From positions 4,603,001 through 4,667,000 of the forward strand of contig JAIVEN010000015.1 in NCBI GenBank assembly GCA_026686845.1: 64,000 nucleotides of DNA, read 5' to 3'. The translations under genes were made by a program, and so were the position numbers. Source of the stretch: Adenanthera pavonina. Taxonomy: Eukaryota; Streptophyta; Magnoliopsida; Fabales; Fabaceae. Positions within the stretch are counted from its first letter, which is position 1. Every line of letters begins with the position of its first letter. Below are positions 13,076 to 24,500 of this stretch, one piece after another. A model generated the notes under the pieces. It saw nothing but the letters and a program-made list of their open reading frames with translations. It had not been told where the DNA came from and made no database searches.

Positions 13076-13549
13076 AAAATTTTCAGTAATTCTTTGTTTT
13101 TATTCGTGGCTTCTTCTGAACTAATTAATGTTTGTATAATTATTTGGTACTCGATTTGATCTGGTTAGATTCAGTATTATCAACTTCAAATGAAAATAGC
13201 ACTCCTAGTATGAATTTTATCTTTCTTAGGACTCGGACTTACAACACTTACCACACAACCTAGATATTAATTTAATGAGACTTCTATTGTTATGAACACC
13301 GTATTTTATCTAGACTTTTCTAAAAAATCAAGAAAATTGAAAAATAAGAGAAATGACACAAATTTTCTTTTAATTCCCAATTGAATGCATATAAAAGAAA
13401 AATATAAAAAATATTCTCCAAATTTAATCCCTTTTCTTTATGATCCAAAATAAAATAATATATATATAATGAAACAACAATATAAAAAAATATATATAAA
13501 AAAAAAAGAAAGATAAGATTTAAAAAAAAAAAGAGGCTTGAGGGTTGGG
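13076..13549. other. AT-rich intergenic stretch
   Basis: No supportable gene. It ends in A-rich low complexity just before the GC-rich leader at 13550. Confidence 0.6.
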
Positions 13550-13887
13550 CTTGAGGTGTTGAAGCCCAACACCTCAAGACCCATCACCACCTTGAGTTAG
13601 GGCTCAAGGCGTACGAGCCTGAAGGAAAGTTGGCCGAGAGAGACAGCCAGGAGCAGGGAGGAGCAGAGCACGCGAGGAAAGGAAGGAGGCGTGGAGACAG
13701 AGAAAGCTGCAGAGGAGGCGTGCACGAAACGAAAAGGGAGAGAAAAGAGAAAGCTGTGAATCGAAGAGGGAGGGTTGAAAGGAGCTCGGGCAGAGCTGGA
13801 AGGGAGGAGCGGATGAAGGCAAGACGGAAAGAAAGAAAAGAGAGGAAGGGGCTAGGGTTCGAAAAAAAAAGAAGAGAGGGACCGTGA
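13550..13887 (+). other. Palindrome and GC-rich, purine-biased leader
   Basis: 13550-13578 is a near-perfect palindrome (CTTGAGGTGTTG, a short spacer, then CCAACACCTCAAG). It is followed by about 300 bp of unusually G/A-rich, GC-rich DNA that stays open in several frames and runs into the OB-fold copy. The composition differs sharply from the AT-rich surroundings. It could be the transcribed leader of a retroelement or of the retrocopy's source RNA; I do not recognise a protein in it. Confidence 0.5.
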
Positions 13888-14401
13888 ATGGAGGAGAGAG
13901 CTGCGAGGAGGGAGCCACCGTGGAGGCCGTGGGAGCGAGATCTGCAGGAAAGAAAGAGGGAGGTGAGACGAACAGAGGAGAGAACCGCGAGGAGACAGCC
14001 AGTGTTTATCAAGGTGGATCAGCTAAAGCCCGGTACCAGTGGCCACACGCTGATCGTGAAGGTGGTCAGCTCTAAGCAGGGGAAGTCGATTAACAATCGG
14101 GGCAGTCGATCGTCAACGCTTCTGGCTCGGCCCGCCCGTCCAACCCGCATCGTCGAGTGTCTCGTGGGTGATGAGACCGGGACCATAATTTTCACGGCCC
14201 GCAACGAACAAGTGGATCTCATGATGCCAGGTGCGACTTTAATTCTGCGTAATGCAAAGATTGACATGTTCAAGGGATCTATGAGGCTAGCAGTTGATAA
14301 ATGGGGGCGAAAAACCTATCGATCCTGCCAATTTTGACGTTAAAGAGGATAACAATCTTTCTTTAGTTGAATATGAATTGGTTAATGTTGTTGAAGAGTG
14401 A
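13888..14401 (+). pseudogene. Intronless, frameshifted copy of an OB-fold nucleic-acid-binding protein (At4g28440/SOSS-B-like)
   Basis: From about 13996 the reading frame matches the small plant OB-fold family: PVFIKVDQLKPGTSGHT, then RIVECLVGDETGTIIFTARN, then LRNAKIDMFKGSMRLAVDKWGR. After that Arg the frame is lost and ends at 14337. The conserved tail (DPANFDVKEDNNLSLVEYEL to the stop) continues in the +1 frame at 14321-14401. Ten bases (14311-14320) stand where twelve are expected, so a net 2-bp deletion is likely. The 36 residues before PVFIKV come from the GC-rich leader and are not family-like. There are no introns, a 3'UTR-like stretch follows, and 12 A's lie at 14683-14694, all signs of a reverse-transcribed copy. 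Known members bind single-stranded nucleic acid; this copy, if expressed, would be C-terminally altered. Confidence 0.8.
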
Positions 14402-14694
14402 GTGTAGTTTCTAGAACTGAATGTCTTGAAGTTACCAGAGGCTTTAGCTTTTACTTACTACTTGACCATTGGAATTGGAACTGGCTGCAATCTGCAGTTT
14501 TCATTTGGTACAGTCTGCCTTGTTCTAGTTTTTGAAATTGCCGTGGTCAATGCAAGTGATAATATTTAAGATTGCAAATAGATTAGCTTTGGAAAGTGAT
14601 GGTCCTCGTGCTTTATTTGCAAAAGTACATATTTATCTCATAATACATAATTTGGGGAAATTGTAATTCCTAGTTGTATCTCAAAAAAAAAAAA
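14402..14694 (+). other. 3'UTR-like tail and poly(A) tract of the OB-fold retrocopy
   Basis: No ORF. It ends in a 12-A run, consistent with the 3' end of a processed copy. No matching target duplication at the 5' side could be assigned because the 5' junction is unclear. Confidence 0.5.
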
Positions 14695-14896
14695 GATTCA
14701 GTTTCATTGATATATGGGTATTCTAAAAAGCTTGAGATAATTGTTCATATAGAAAGTTTCAAGAGCAATGAATGGTCCTCCTTTCCAAGTTGCTGTACAA
14801 GTTAGGTTGGCTTATTTGAGTCTAAATAATAAGGGTGACCTAGCTTAGGTTGCATGACTCTAATGTATCATGGCTATAATTAGCTCTCCAACGTAT

Positions 14897-14968
14897 TTGA
14901 GCTAAGATTTAGGAATTATTGTTATGATAGTTTTGAGCTAAGATTTAGGAATTATTGTTATGATAGTT
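14897..14968. repeat. Perfect 2 x 36-bp tandem duplication
   Basis: Unit TTGAGCTAAGATTTAGGAAT (then 16 more bases) occurs at 14897-14932 and 14933-14968 without a mismatch, which indicates a recent duplication. It is not in a gene. Confidence 0.9.
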
Positions 14969-15289
14969 TATTGATTGGAAGTTTTAAGCTGGAAACTAAT
15001 TCACGTCTCCTTATTTTCTTTTGAGCGTTATGGGAGTATGAGATCGAGCTTGGAAAGAGGGAATTTCCTTCATCAAGGCAAAAAAGGAACATCAAAGCAA
15101 GAGATGGGGAAAAAGCAAAGAGTTTGGTCTTCTTTCTTATTTGCGTGTAGTTTTCATTGTAGTGGAATAAAATTACTTTGAATTTGCACACTAACACACA
15201 CACATTGATAAATTGTGTTTGATTTTTGTTTCTGATTTTGGTTTTTATTTGATCATGAATTTTTATTCCTTTCACTTTTTGAGTCTGCC

Positions 15290-16540
15290 ATGAGGGACCA
15301 ACTCTCCGTGTGCCTATAAAGCGTCAGTCAATTGTGCCATGAGTGAGAAATTGCCATGGTATAAATGTTGGCTAAATTTTATTATTATTATTATTATTAT
15401 TAGTACCAATAGTTCTTTTCATTTTACTAAAAGTAAAAAAATAAATGATTCAATGAGAGCACTTTATTTCAAATTTTTATTTTGCCTTTATGTTCCGAGT
15501 GGTAACACTGTGAGCATATAAACGTAAATCAGCAAATTATGAGTGATCAAGTCACCATATATGCTGTTTGATTTTGTTGTGAAATTAATTTTGAAAAAAC
15601 AAAAAAAATATAAATAGCAGTTCTATCTTAAACTCTTTTTGAATTATTTCAAGTTAAAAAAAAAAGAATTTAATTGTATTTTTCTCTTTTTCAGTTAAAA
15701 AAAATAAAAAAAAATAATACAAATAATTTGTAAATAAAAAGAAAGAAGGAAGACATGGGATGCAGCAATTTTGTTTTAAGTTTCTTTTTTTGAATAAAAA
15801 TAATAAAAAGGACAGTTTTGTGACTACATTTCATAATTTGAAATGAGGAAATAAAGTAATTTAAACAAAATTGCTCCTTCAAAAAAGGGGTACTCTCTAA
15901 TTGCATTTTTTTAAATAAAAATTATTCATTTCATTCCAGTTGTTATCCATCTCACTTATCTGCCTCAAGTGGTGGCACCGCGGGTATTTAAATACTGATC
16001 AGTAACTTGTGAGTGATAAAGTCACCACATATACTGATCATTATTTTTCAAACATGCGTAATGATCACATTGTTGAGTTCCCTTTTTATAAGTAAATATG
16101 TATTAAATGGATCTTATCTATTTCTATAAAAGAAAATAAAAATGATTTGTGCAAAAATTATTTGTCATTCTTCAAACCTTTTTTAATCTTTATGCTTATC
16201 CGTCTCGAGTGGATACACCGAGGATATTTAAATACAGATCAGTAACTTGTGAGTGATGAAGTCACCACATATGCTGATTATTGTTTCTTTTCAAAATATA
16301 CGTAATGATCACATTTTGTTTAAATAAGTAGGTGTTAAAAGGATATTTATAATAAAAAAAATAAAAAAAAATTTTATTTGTACAACAAAAATTTTTTTTT
16401 GTTTTCTTTCGAACTTTTTGTGCCTTTTTATCTCGAGTAACACTGCCGTTGACATTTAGGTATCAATGGGTAATGTGAGTGATAAAGTCACCACATTAAC
16501 CAATTGGTTTTATGTTGTGAAAATAAAATTGTTTTCAAAG
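15290..16540. repeat. Degenerate tandem repeats with a conserved GTGAGTGATAAAGTCACCAC core
   Basis: Five diverged copies of a block carry the sequence CGAGTGGTAACACCG, then TATTTAAATAC-GATCAGTAA, then GTGAGTGATAAAGTCACCAC. They lie near 15305, 15490, 15965, 16205 and 16435. The last three are spaced about 235 bp apart. The spacers are AT-rich. This resembles the tandem repeats found in long LTRs or 3' regions of Ty3/gypsy (Tat/Ogre-like) elements. Confidence 0.7.
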
Positions 16541-16839
16541 ATTTCCTTTTCAAATCAAAATGAAGTGTTCAAATCATATATAATTTTAATCATGTTTTCT
16601 AAATTGAGGAAAAAACATATATTCTCTTTTAGGAATTAATTAAGCCAAAAAGTAAATAAATAAATAAATAAAATATATATACAAACGACAAGAGTAAATA
16701 ATGAAAATTAATCTGTCTTTTACAAATTGAAACACACCAACCAATTCTAAAAATTGTTTTCTTTGTGGAAAGACAAATTATTTTTTATAAACCTCTCTTT
16801 TCAAAAGATATATAAAATAAAAAATACCAACCCAGCGAC

Positions 16840-17620
16840 ATGTATTTTTAGTCCGAACTACGTCGACTTTGATCCCTATCGCAGGGTACGTAGGCCCCAG
16901 ACTCTAATTCTGGGTCAAGTCTGCCTTTGTAAATAAGTAAATAGTTTCTGATTTATTTGGTGTGTTTTCTCTTAATTAGTAGATAAATAAATATTTTTTG
17001 ATTTTACTTAGTGTTTTTTCCTTAATTTAATAAATATGCACCAATTGATTTTTCCAAATCTGCCTTCGTAAATAAATAAATATTTTTCGATTTGCTTGGT
17101 TTTTTTTCTCTTAATTAATAGATAAATAAATATTTTCTGATTTTACTTGGTGTTTTTTCCTGAATTTAATAAATATTTATCAATTGACTTTTCCAAGTCC
17201 ACTTTTGTAAATAAATAACATTTTTCACCTAACTTATTTTTCCCAACTTTTCATAGTTTCATTTCATTCATTATTTTTCATTTCGTCATTTTTGCATTTA
17301 TTTTTGCATGTGAATGGTAAAAGGGCAACCAAAATAATTTTTGAAAGCCATAAAAATTGCATGATCAACCTAAGGTAACTGTTCTCAGGAACAGGTGTTG
17401 TGGGGGTGCCTAATACCTTCCCCACTCACAATCGTACTCCCGAACCCAACTCTGATTCACAGATCAATCCTTAACCTTTTTGTTTTTATCGGTTTTCCAA
17501 AATTTTCCTCAAAATTTTGGTGGCGATTCCTCCGAAATCGGCCTTCCGTCGAGTGGGTCGATTTCTCTTTTTTCTTTTTAATTCTTTTCCGCGCCATCCG
17601 CGTCGCATTCTCGGGTGTGA
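16840..17620 (+). mobile_element. Degenerate Ty3/gypsy (Tat/Ogre-like) LTR or leader
   Basis: It contains CGAACTACGTCGACTTTGAT followed by CCCTATCGCAGGGTACGTAGGC, a motif I associate with Tat-lineage LTRs. Next come two or three copies of an AAATAAATATTTT-TGATTT repeat, then GGTGTTGTGGGGGTGCCTAATACC and TTTTGGTGGCGATTCCTCC, and the end TCGGGTGTGACA. No gag/pol is nearby, so this is a fragment or solo LTR. The outer end was not located; the tandem repeats at 15.3-16.5 kb are probably part of it. Confidence 0.5.
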
Positions 17621-17630
17621 CAATTGTCAT

Positions 17631-19086
17631 TGTAACATCCATAAATTTTCATATATGATTTTTAATACGGTTTATGTTTAGAATATGAGGAATGAAGATA
17701 TATACTGAATAAAGATATACAATGAATTATGATTTCAATAAGTTACATTGAATTCTAATGAGTATACACTGAATGAAAATATACAATAAATAGTGGTTTC
17801 AATGAGTTACATTGAATTCTGATGAGCATATAATGAATAGAGGTATATAATAAATAGTAGTTTCAATGAGTTACATTGAATTCTGATGAGTATACACTGA
17901 ATGAATGTATATAATAAATAGTAGTTTCAATGAGTTACATTGAATTCTGATGAGTATACACTGAATGAATGTATATAATAAATAGTAGTTTCAATGAGTT
18001 ACATTGAATTCTGACGAGTATACACTGAATGAATGTATATAATAAATAGTAGTTTCAATGAGTTACATTGAATTCTGATGAGTATACATTGAATGAAGGT
18101 ATACAATAAATAGTGGTTTCAATGAGTTACATTGAATTCTTATGAGTATACACTGAATGAATGTATACAATAAATAGTGGTTTCAATGAGTTACATTGAA
18201 TTCTTATGAGTATACATTGAATGAAGATATACAATGAATAGTAGTTTTAATGAGTTACATTGAATCATGATGAATTGATGTCACTTGTTGGTCAAGACAT
18301 CAACACTATAAATACCCCTCCCATTTCTTAATTTCAACACATCACTAGTTGAGAGTGAGAGTTGGGAGTAAGTGAGAGAAAGAGAAAGCCAAGGGAAAGA
18401 AAGAGAGTGTGAGTGAAAGAGAAGGAAAAGAAAGGAATGTTAGCTTCAAATAAGGTACTTAAAAAAATTCAAGAAGGAAGGCAAGTTGCTTAGCTCAGGA
18501 TACTTTTCGATGGAGGTAGTATATTATTTATGTCATGCATTTTCTGTGAATTAATTATGGATGTTATGTGATATTATTGGATGAGTTGTTTCAATATAAA
18601 TGTTTTGAAATGCTATAGATGTCTAGTATTAAGAGGAAACTCTGTTGAGATTTTTTATAAATACATGAAATATAAGTCATTTGGTTGTTTGCATAACTAC
18701 CTAATTATGAGCATGATTTGTATGAATGAATATATATACTACTGAGATTTTCCCAAATCTCACACCAAATGACTAACAATGTTAGGGCCAAGCACAAGCA
18801 AAGGCAAAGGTAAGGAGGTGGTTAAGTAAGAGGAAGCATGCTGGAAGATATTATTTTATATTAGAATAAATGTATTGGATTATGCTAATATGTTCTGGAA
18901 CAACAGTCAGATAATTACAGTATGATTGACTTGATTTTTATTAATTAAAGTAAACTTTTAGTTAAGTTATTGTCTTCTAAGCAACCAAATTGTGAAAAGT
19001 TTAAAAGTTTAATTGTTTTAGGTTTTTAATTTTTTCTGCTAGATATATAAAATATGATTAAAAGCCTAGTAAGTTAGGGTGTTACA
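17631..19086 (+). mobile_element. Solo LTR, 1456 bp, with GTCAT target duplication
   Basis: It begins TGTAACATCC and ends GGGTGTTACA (TG...CA with short inverted ends). GTCAT at 17626-17630 is repeated exactly at 19087-19091. No internal domain is present, so recombination between two LTRs is the simple explanation. Inside are a 64-bp tandem array (17690-18272), a TATA-like CACTATAAATACCCC near 18305, and a purine-rich start of transcript region. It is inserted right beside the gypsy-like fragment. Confidence 0.88.
17690..18272. repeat. About nine copies of a 64-bp tandem repeat inside the solo LTR
   Basis: The unit is roughly CACTGAATGAATGTATATAA then TAAATAGTAGTTTCAATGAG then TTACATTGAATTCTGATGAG then TATA. 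The central copies differ at only a few positions; the outer ones are more diverged. It ends just upstream of the LTR's TATA-like box, so it occupies the position of an LTR promoter/enhancer region. Confidence 0.9.
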
Positions 19087-19091
19087 GTCAT

Positions 19092-22075
19092 ACTTTATAA
19101 AAGTCAATATTTTTTAAATTAAACTAATGACAAAATTGATTAGAATTGATGGTAGTGGAGGAGCTAGGACCTTAAGTTAGGGTGCAAATTAATTTTAAAA
19201 AATAATTAAAAAATATCTTATGAATTTAAAAAATAATTAAATATCTTATAACTATCCTCTATGTGATTTTATGTGTTAAAATTATTAAATAATCAATTCA
19301 TTATCAAAATTATTGAAAATATCTCTTTCAAATAATCATTCATCCATATATCTATCATTACGTTGCACAGCCAGACTTTTATAACCTCTTCACCTTCACG
19401 TTGTTATTTTATGTTAGTTTTTATTAGAAAAATTTGTTTAATCGTTGAGTAAAAGAAGTTAGAAAAATAAATTTTGATTTAGTGAGTTTATGATTTAAGT
19501 TTAATGGACTTGTTGAAGTGAAAAAGTGAATAAAGATATATTATTTTTTAATAAAAAAAATATTAGTATTTGGATCTATTGAATTTAAAATTTTACTTCA
19601 AAATTTATTAGGTTTAAGATAAGTTTCCATATATTTAAAATATTTTTAAATTCGAATGTATGAACATAGATTAACAATGTGTTTGAGAGTTTTTTTTAAG
19701 GTGGAAAGAGATGAAGTGAAATAATTTTATGGGTTGGATCATTGTTTGGAAGATATTTTTAAGAGGGAGTGAGATAGAAAGGGATAGCCTCTCAAGTCAT
19801 CATTGGTCATCCTAAATATAATTTTTTTTGTCTCCCCAAATTGGGGGTCAAAGATGGACTGACTAAAGATAATTATTTCAATTACAAAATTATTCTTTAA
19901 ACTTGTAAAAAATATATGTATACCCCACGATATTTTTTCACACCTCCCACCATACTATCAAAGATAATCCCACCATAGAGTGTCTTACTAAGCTTACTTT
20001 AGTTGTTTTCATTGCATAATAATTATCGCAGACCCTAGACATATTCAAATATAATTTATTTCAAGTCCTTTACCATGCTTTTGTTGATATTGTCCATATT
20101 AGTTTGTGTGTGTTCTTTTTTGTAGTCATTAATAGGTTTTGTAAGAGTGATGTTATAATAACTTAATGATAGTTATTATGATGAGGACTTCAACATTAAT
20201 TTAAAATTATTGTTTAGTTATTTTTGTTGTTTGATAAAATTTTTACTTCCTTACTAATATGATTATTGAAAAAACATATTATTATTATTATTATTGTTAT
20301 TATTTAAAGATGTTCTTATTAAAAAATAAAAGCAATAAAAAATTTGCTTATGTGAAAAGAACAAATGTTTATTCACACACTTTTTTATTTAAATTTATGA
20401 ATAAAGATAATATTAGAAAAAATAGTTATAATTTATTCCATTTCATTCATTTTATAATAACTTTCAAATAATAGTCAAATAAAACTATTTTTTCTCCTAT
20501 AAAACTCCCAAACAATTAATTGAATATTTTATTTCATTCCACTTCATTCCATTCCATTTTATTATATTCAATTAATGACTATTTCATTCTATTCCATCTT
20601 AAACTCCTAAACATAACCTAAAAGTCAAGTAAAAGGAATAGATATGAGGGAAGGTGTGCAAAAATATAAACGGTAAAGGGTAAATGGTGCAAAATATCAA
20701 AACTTTGGGTATTACTTAGTAATTTTCTCTAAGTGTGTCCACCCTCACTTATACGCCGTCGATGTGTATGATCTAACAAGAATCATCCATTTAATCAATA
20801 TAATGTATAGCAAGCCATGCATTTAAGTTAGAAATAATGTGACTGATTTTAATTATATGCAATGCAAAAAAATTAATTTAACACATTTTTGGGCTAATAA
20901 TATAATAAGCTGTATTGTTTTTATATCGGAATAATATGGATTTTCTTTGGGCTCCATTTTTTAAAAAAGTTTATATATTTATAAACTAAAATTTTATATA
21001 ATTTTATAAATTAAATAAATAATATCTATGCGTTTTTAAAATTAGATTGTAAGCCTTATTATTTATACGAAGTTTGAGATATTTCGTGACTAATAAATGG
21101 TATGGAGTTTTTATAAATTGTATTATATATTATTATTAATTTTTTTATTTTTTTTAAAAAGTAATAATAGATAAATAGATTAAAGGCTAAAATATATATT
21201 TTTGTTCCTTTAACTTTACACCAAGTTTTATTTTACTCCTTTAACTTTACTTTATTTTTTAAATTTTTTAAATTTTAAACTATAATCAAAATTATCTGTA
21301 TTAGTAACACCATTAATCATATTAGTAGAAAATACCAACAAATCATTCTCAAATGCTAACAAAATATTTTTCAATATTTATATATTTACCCAACTCATTT
21401 TTTATAACAAAAAAATCTAACATTTAGGCTTTATTTCAAAGTTTATTAATTGCAATGATTTATTTTTAATTTTTTAATTTAATTAAAAATATTTTAAAAC
21501 TAAGATTAATTAAATTTTGATGACTTAATAATAAAAATTGATATGTCGACATTGAAAAATATTTTGTCAATATTTTCTGTTAACATAATTTCCGGTGTTA
21601 ATAATGAGGAAACTTTTAATTATATTTTAAAAATTAAAGGAGTAAAAAAATAAAATAAAGTTAATGAACCAAAATAAAAGTTAGTGTAAAGTTGATAAAT
21701 CAAAAATACAGTTTTGTCTAGATTAAAAGATATTTTTAACAGTAAACTTTTAAAACATGATTACTAATAAAAAGTAATAAATTTAAAACATGAAAGTTAA
21801 GCCTATTCAAATCAAAATTAAACGATCCAAAATTACTGCTGTAAAACAATATCAGCATCTACAGTAGCAGACAAACCAGGTCACATAGAAGGAGGGAAAG
21901 ATGCAGCATATGTGTCAAGTGTCCACCTTGTGTTTGGTTACCAGTTGAAAACAAACACATATACATAAATTTATATATTATATATGCATGAATTTTATTA
22001 CCTTCTCCATTCTACTTCCATTAAACTCCAGTAAATCATTCCATCAAAATTTAAAAGGAATGATAGTGTTACATT
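19092..22075. other. AT-rich intergenic DNA
   Basis: No supportable gene on either strand. It contains one large inverted-repeat element (19679-20614) and ATT microsatellites (about 20277-20303). The rest is unremarkable AT-rich sequence. Confidence 0.6.
19679..20614. mobile_element. Non-autonomous element with TGTTTGAGAGTTT...AAACTCCTAAACA ends
   Basis: The left end (TGTGTTTGAGAGTTT, then AAGGTGGAAAGAGATGAAGTG) pairs imperfectly with the right end (CATTCCACTTCATTCC, then CCATCTTAAACTCCTAAACA). There is no coding capacity. The ends resemble those of the small intronic elements in the kinase gene, so it may be a long member of that family or a deletion derivative of a hAT-like transposon. Confidence 0.45.
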
Positions 22076-22646
22076 GTACACTACTAGAAAAATTAAATTT
22101 AGGGAGGAAATTTAGCAAGGGATCACTCATTTCTCGCTAAATGATATAAATAGCGAGAAAATTAGTGACGAATTAAATTCAGCAAGAGAATTAACAAGAA
22201 ATATCCTTTCCCTCACTAAATTAGCGAGAAATTTTTATTCTTCACTAAATTATTATGAATGGCAAGGAATCTAGCGAGGGATTTGTTCATCGCTAAATTT
22301 TTTAAAATTAATTTTAATAAATTAAAATTATTTTATTAAAAATTTAATTTTAATGAATTAAAATTTTTTAATAATTATGTTATAAAATTATTTTTATCAG
22401 TTGATTATTTTAAATAAATAAAAATAGTTAGATTAATTTTTATAACTTGTTGGCAAAAAATGAAAATGAAAATTCATTTATTAAAAAATTCAAAATATAA
22501 AATATTTTATGATATTAATAATTAAAATTATAATATATTTTTATTTTTTAACAATATATTAATTTATAAATATATATGTGTGTATTAGTGTGTAGATAAA
22601 TAATATATATTTAATATTTCATATAAAGACTGCAAATATATTACAA

Positions 22647-22680
22647 CTAGAAATTACCCCCCGCGCAATGCGTGGGGATG
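22647..22680 (-). other. Helitron 3' terminal hairpin and CTAG end
   Basis: The minus strand reads CCCCACGCATTGCGCGGGG then GGTAATTTCTAG. The stem is CCCC-A-CGC with GCG-C-GGGG, one mismatch, loop ATT. The CTAG end followed by T matches the CTRR-T rule. This hairpin is the expected transposition-termination signal. Confidence 0.85.
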
Positions 22681-22689
22681 TTCCATTAT

Positions 22690-24500
22690 AATTGTAAAAA
22701 TCAGTCTTATGGTCAGGGAAATGAATTGATGTTGTGAAAATTTTTATTGGCTTTGTTAATTAACTATAGCGAATAACAATTTAATATAAATTCTCCTAAA
22801 CAATTATCCGTTTCTTGTAAGCTGTCCTACCACCCAACCCATTTACCAAGGATACTTTTGGAAGAAATTTCAAGCTGACTACTAAATCTTCATAAAGCAA
22901 CAAAATCCCAGTTACAAGATAAACATCCATAAATGGTTGTTCAAAATCACGATGTAAGTTATGCCATGGTCACACTTGCAACGAAGTTTAAAGATAAATA
23001 TAATACTTTCATTGATGGGTACTTAGAAAATGGGGGTATGACCATGATGAGGTCAAAATGGTGTTATACCAAATGAAGAGTCGGCTCTACCATCAAATAT
23101 ATGGTACTATTCTGCATATACATATATGCTACGTTGTTGTAATGCCTTTTCTATTATCCTCTGTTTCTGCCCTGCATAATGCCAAGGTAGATGGTTGGAG
23201 ACCTAAATTGGCAATAACAATTATGCTTTCACATTGTTCTGCACTTGCAAATTCAGGGAAGTATAGATCATGAGGTTTCAAGCAAAAAACCTGTAGTATA
23301 AAAGCACAAGATATTTTAGTTTAGATTCGATACATACAAAATTTTGCAATCACTTTAAGATGGTTCCACATGAAATGACATTGTTAACACCTAAATCATT
23401 AAAATTAAGGGGGAATAAAATAGAGAAATATAAGAATCAAATTATGTGAGATCAAGAAAATAGAGATAATAAAAGTTTCAGGGGGCTGATAGTATTCCAT
23501 ATATGCATATCAATCAAGAAAATAGAGATAATAAAAAAGTATCAATTTATCAGAAATCAGAAATTAAAAAAGGGAGTTAAATGAAAAGTAGACCAATTGA
23601 AGAAACCAAGCAACACAAAGATGACATCAATTGCACTGTCCATTGGAAGAAGCAAACAATGGAAATCATGTGGAACTCTTAAATTAGTCTATAGGAGTTG
23701 ATGACTTCAATTGGAGAATGACAGCAACTTATAACAACTAACAACAATTTATAGCAAATTGTGGTTCTTATATACGTATAGTATTGCCTTTCATGGGGAT
23801 GTCGTATTTTAATTGTTTGCGATATGAGGAAGTATTAGAAGTTATTAAAAGTTATTAAAAACCAATACTAGAAACACATAGTGAATATTGGAATGATATG
23901 ACTGTTAATAATTATCTGTATGGTGGTGATATTTGTTATAGATAATAAAGATACAAAATTATAAGATATGTTATGTGCTTGAAAAAATACCTGAATGATG
24001 TGCTTGGGTGGTTTGAGCTACTTAGATATATTATGTGCTTGTTGTGTTGGAACCTGTGAAAGGCAAAGTTAGTTGGGTTACATAATGTAGCAAGTGTTGA
24101 ATCATAATGATGGTATACAGCAAATAGTATGACAAAATAAACATAATGTGGTCTATTAGTAAAGCTATAATAAATATCATAATGGGATGACGGAAGGCAA
24201 TTCAATGAAGATATAATGTGAAACATATAATAATCTGAATTCTTAATTAGTACAATGGTATGAGGTGGTATGAATTGGGATGATTCTAATTATTGATTAC
24301 TATCTTAAATATGAGTATGACACATGTTCATGTAAGAAAATGATCCAGATTATTCTTAATGATGTTAATTGAAGAGAAAGTAGACATACATGAGAGAATG
24401 TAGTCATTGTCATGAATGCATCTTTTGATTCTTTTCAGTTTCTTTGGGGGTAGAAGGTTCATAAATATAATCAGAGGAAATGTTAAACTGAAATGTGAGT
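22690..24500. other. Helitron 3' noncoding tail
   Basis: No gene I can support. The last helicase exon might splice at CATTCAG/GTATTT (about 24553) to small exons in this stretch, but I could not identify them. No captured host gene fragment was recognised. Confidence 0.45.

Noticed and set aside
13584..14012. Ser/Leu/Pro-rich ORF on the minus strand opposite the GC-rich leader
   Set aside because: It is the shadow of purine-rich DNA read on the other strand; low-complexity composition and no family motif.
17690..18272. Regular direct repeats that could look like a CRISPR array
   Set aside because: The 64-bp units are contiguous with no unique spacers, and lie inside an LTR of a plant genome.
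23058..23273. 71-aa plus-strand ORF in the Helitron tail
   Set aside because: No recognisable domain, no splice context, and it lies in noncoding Helitron DNA.
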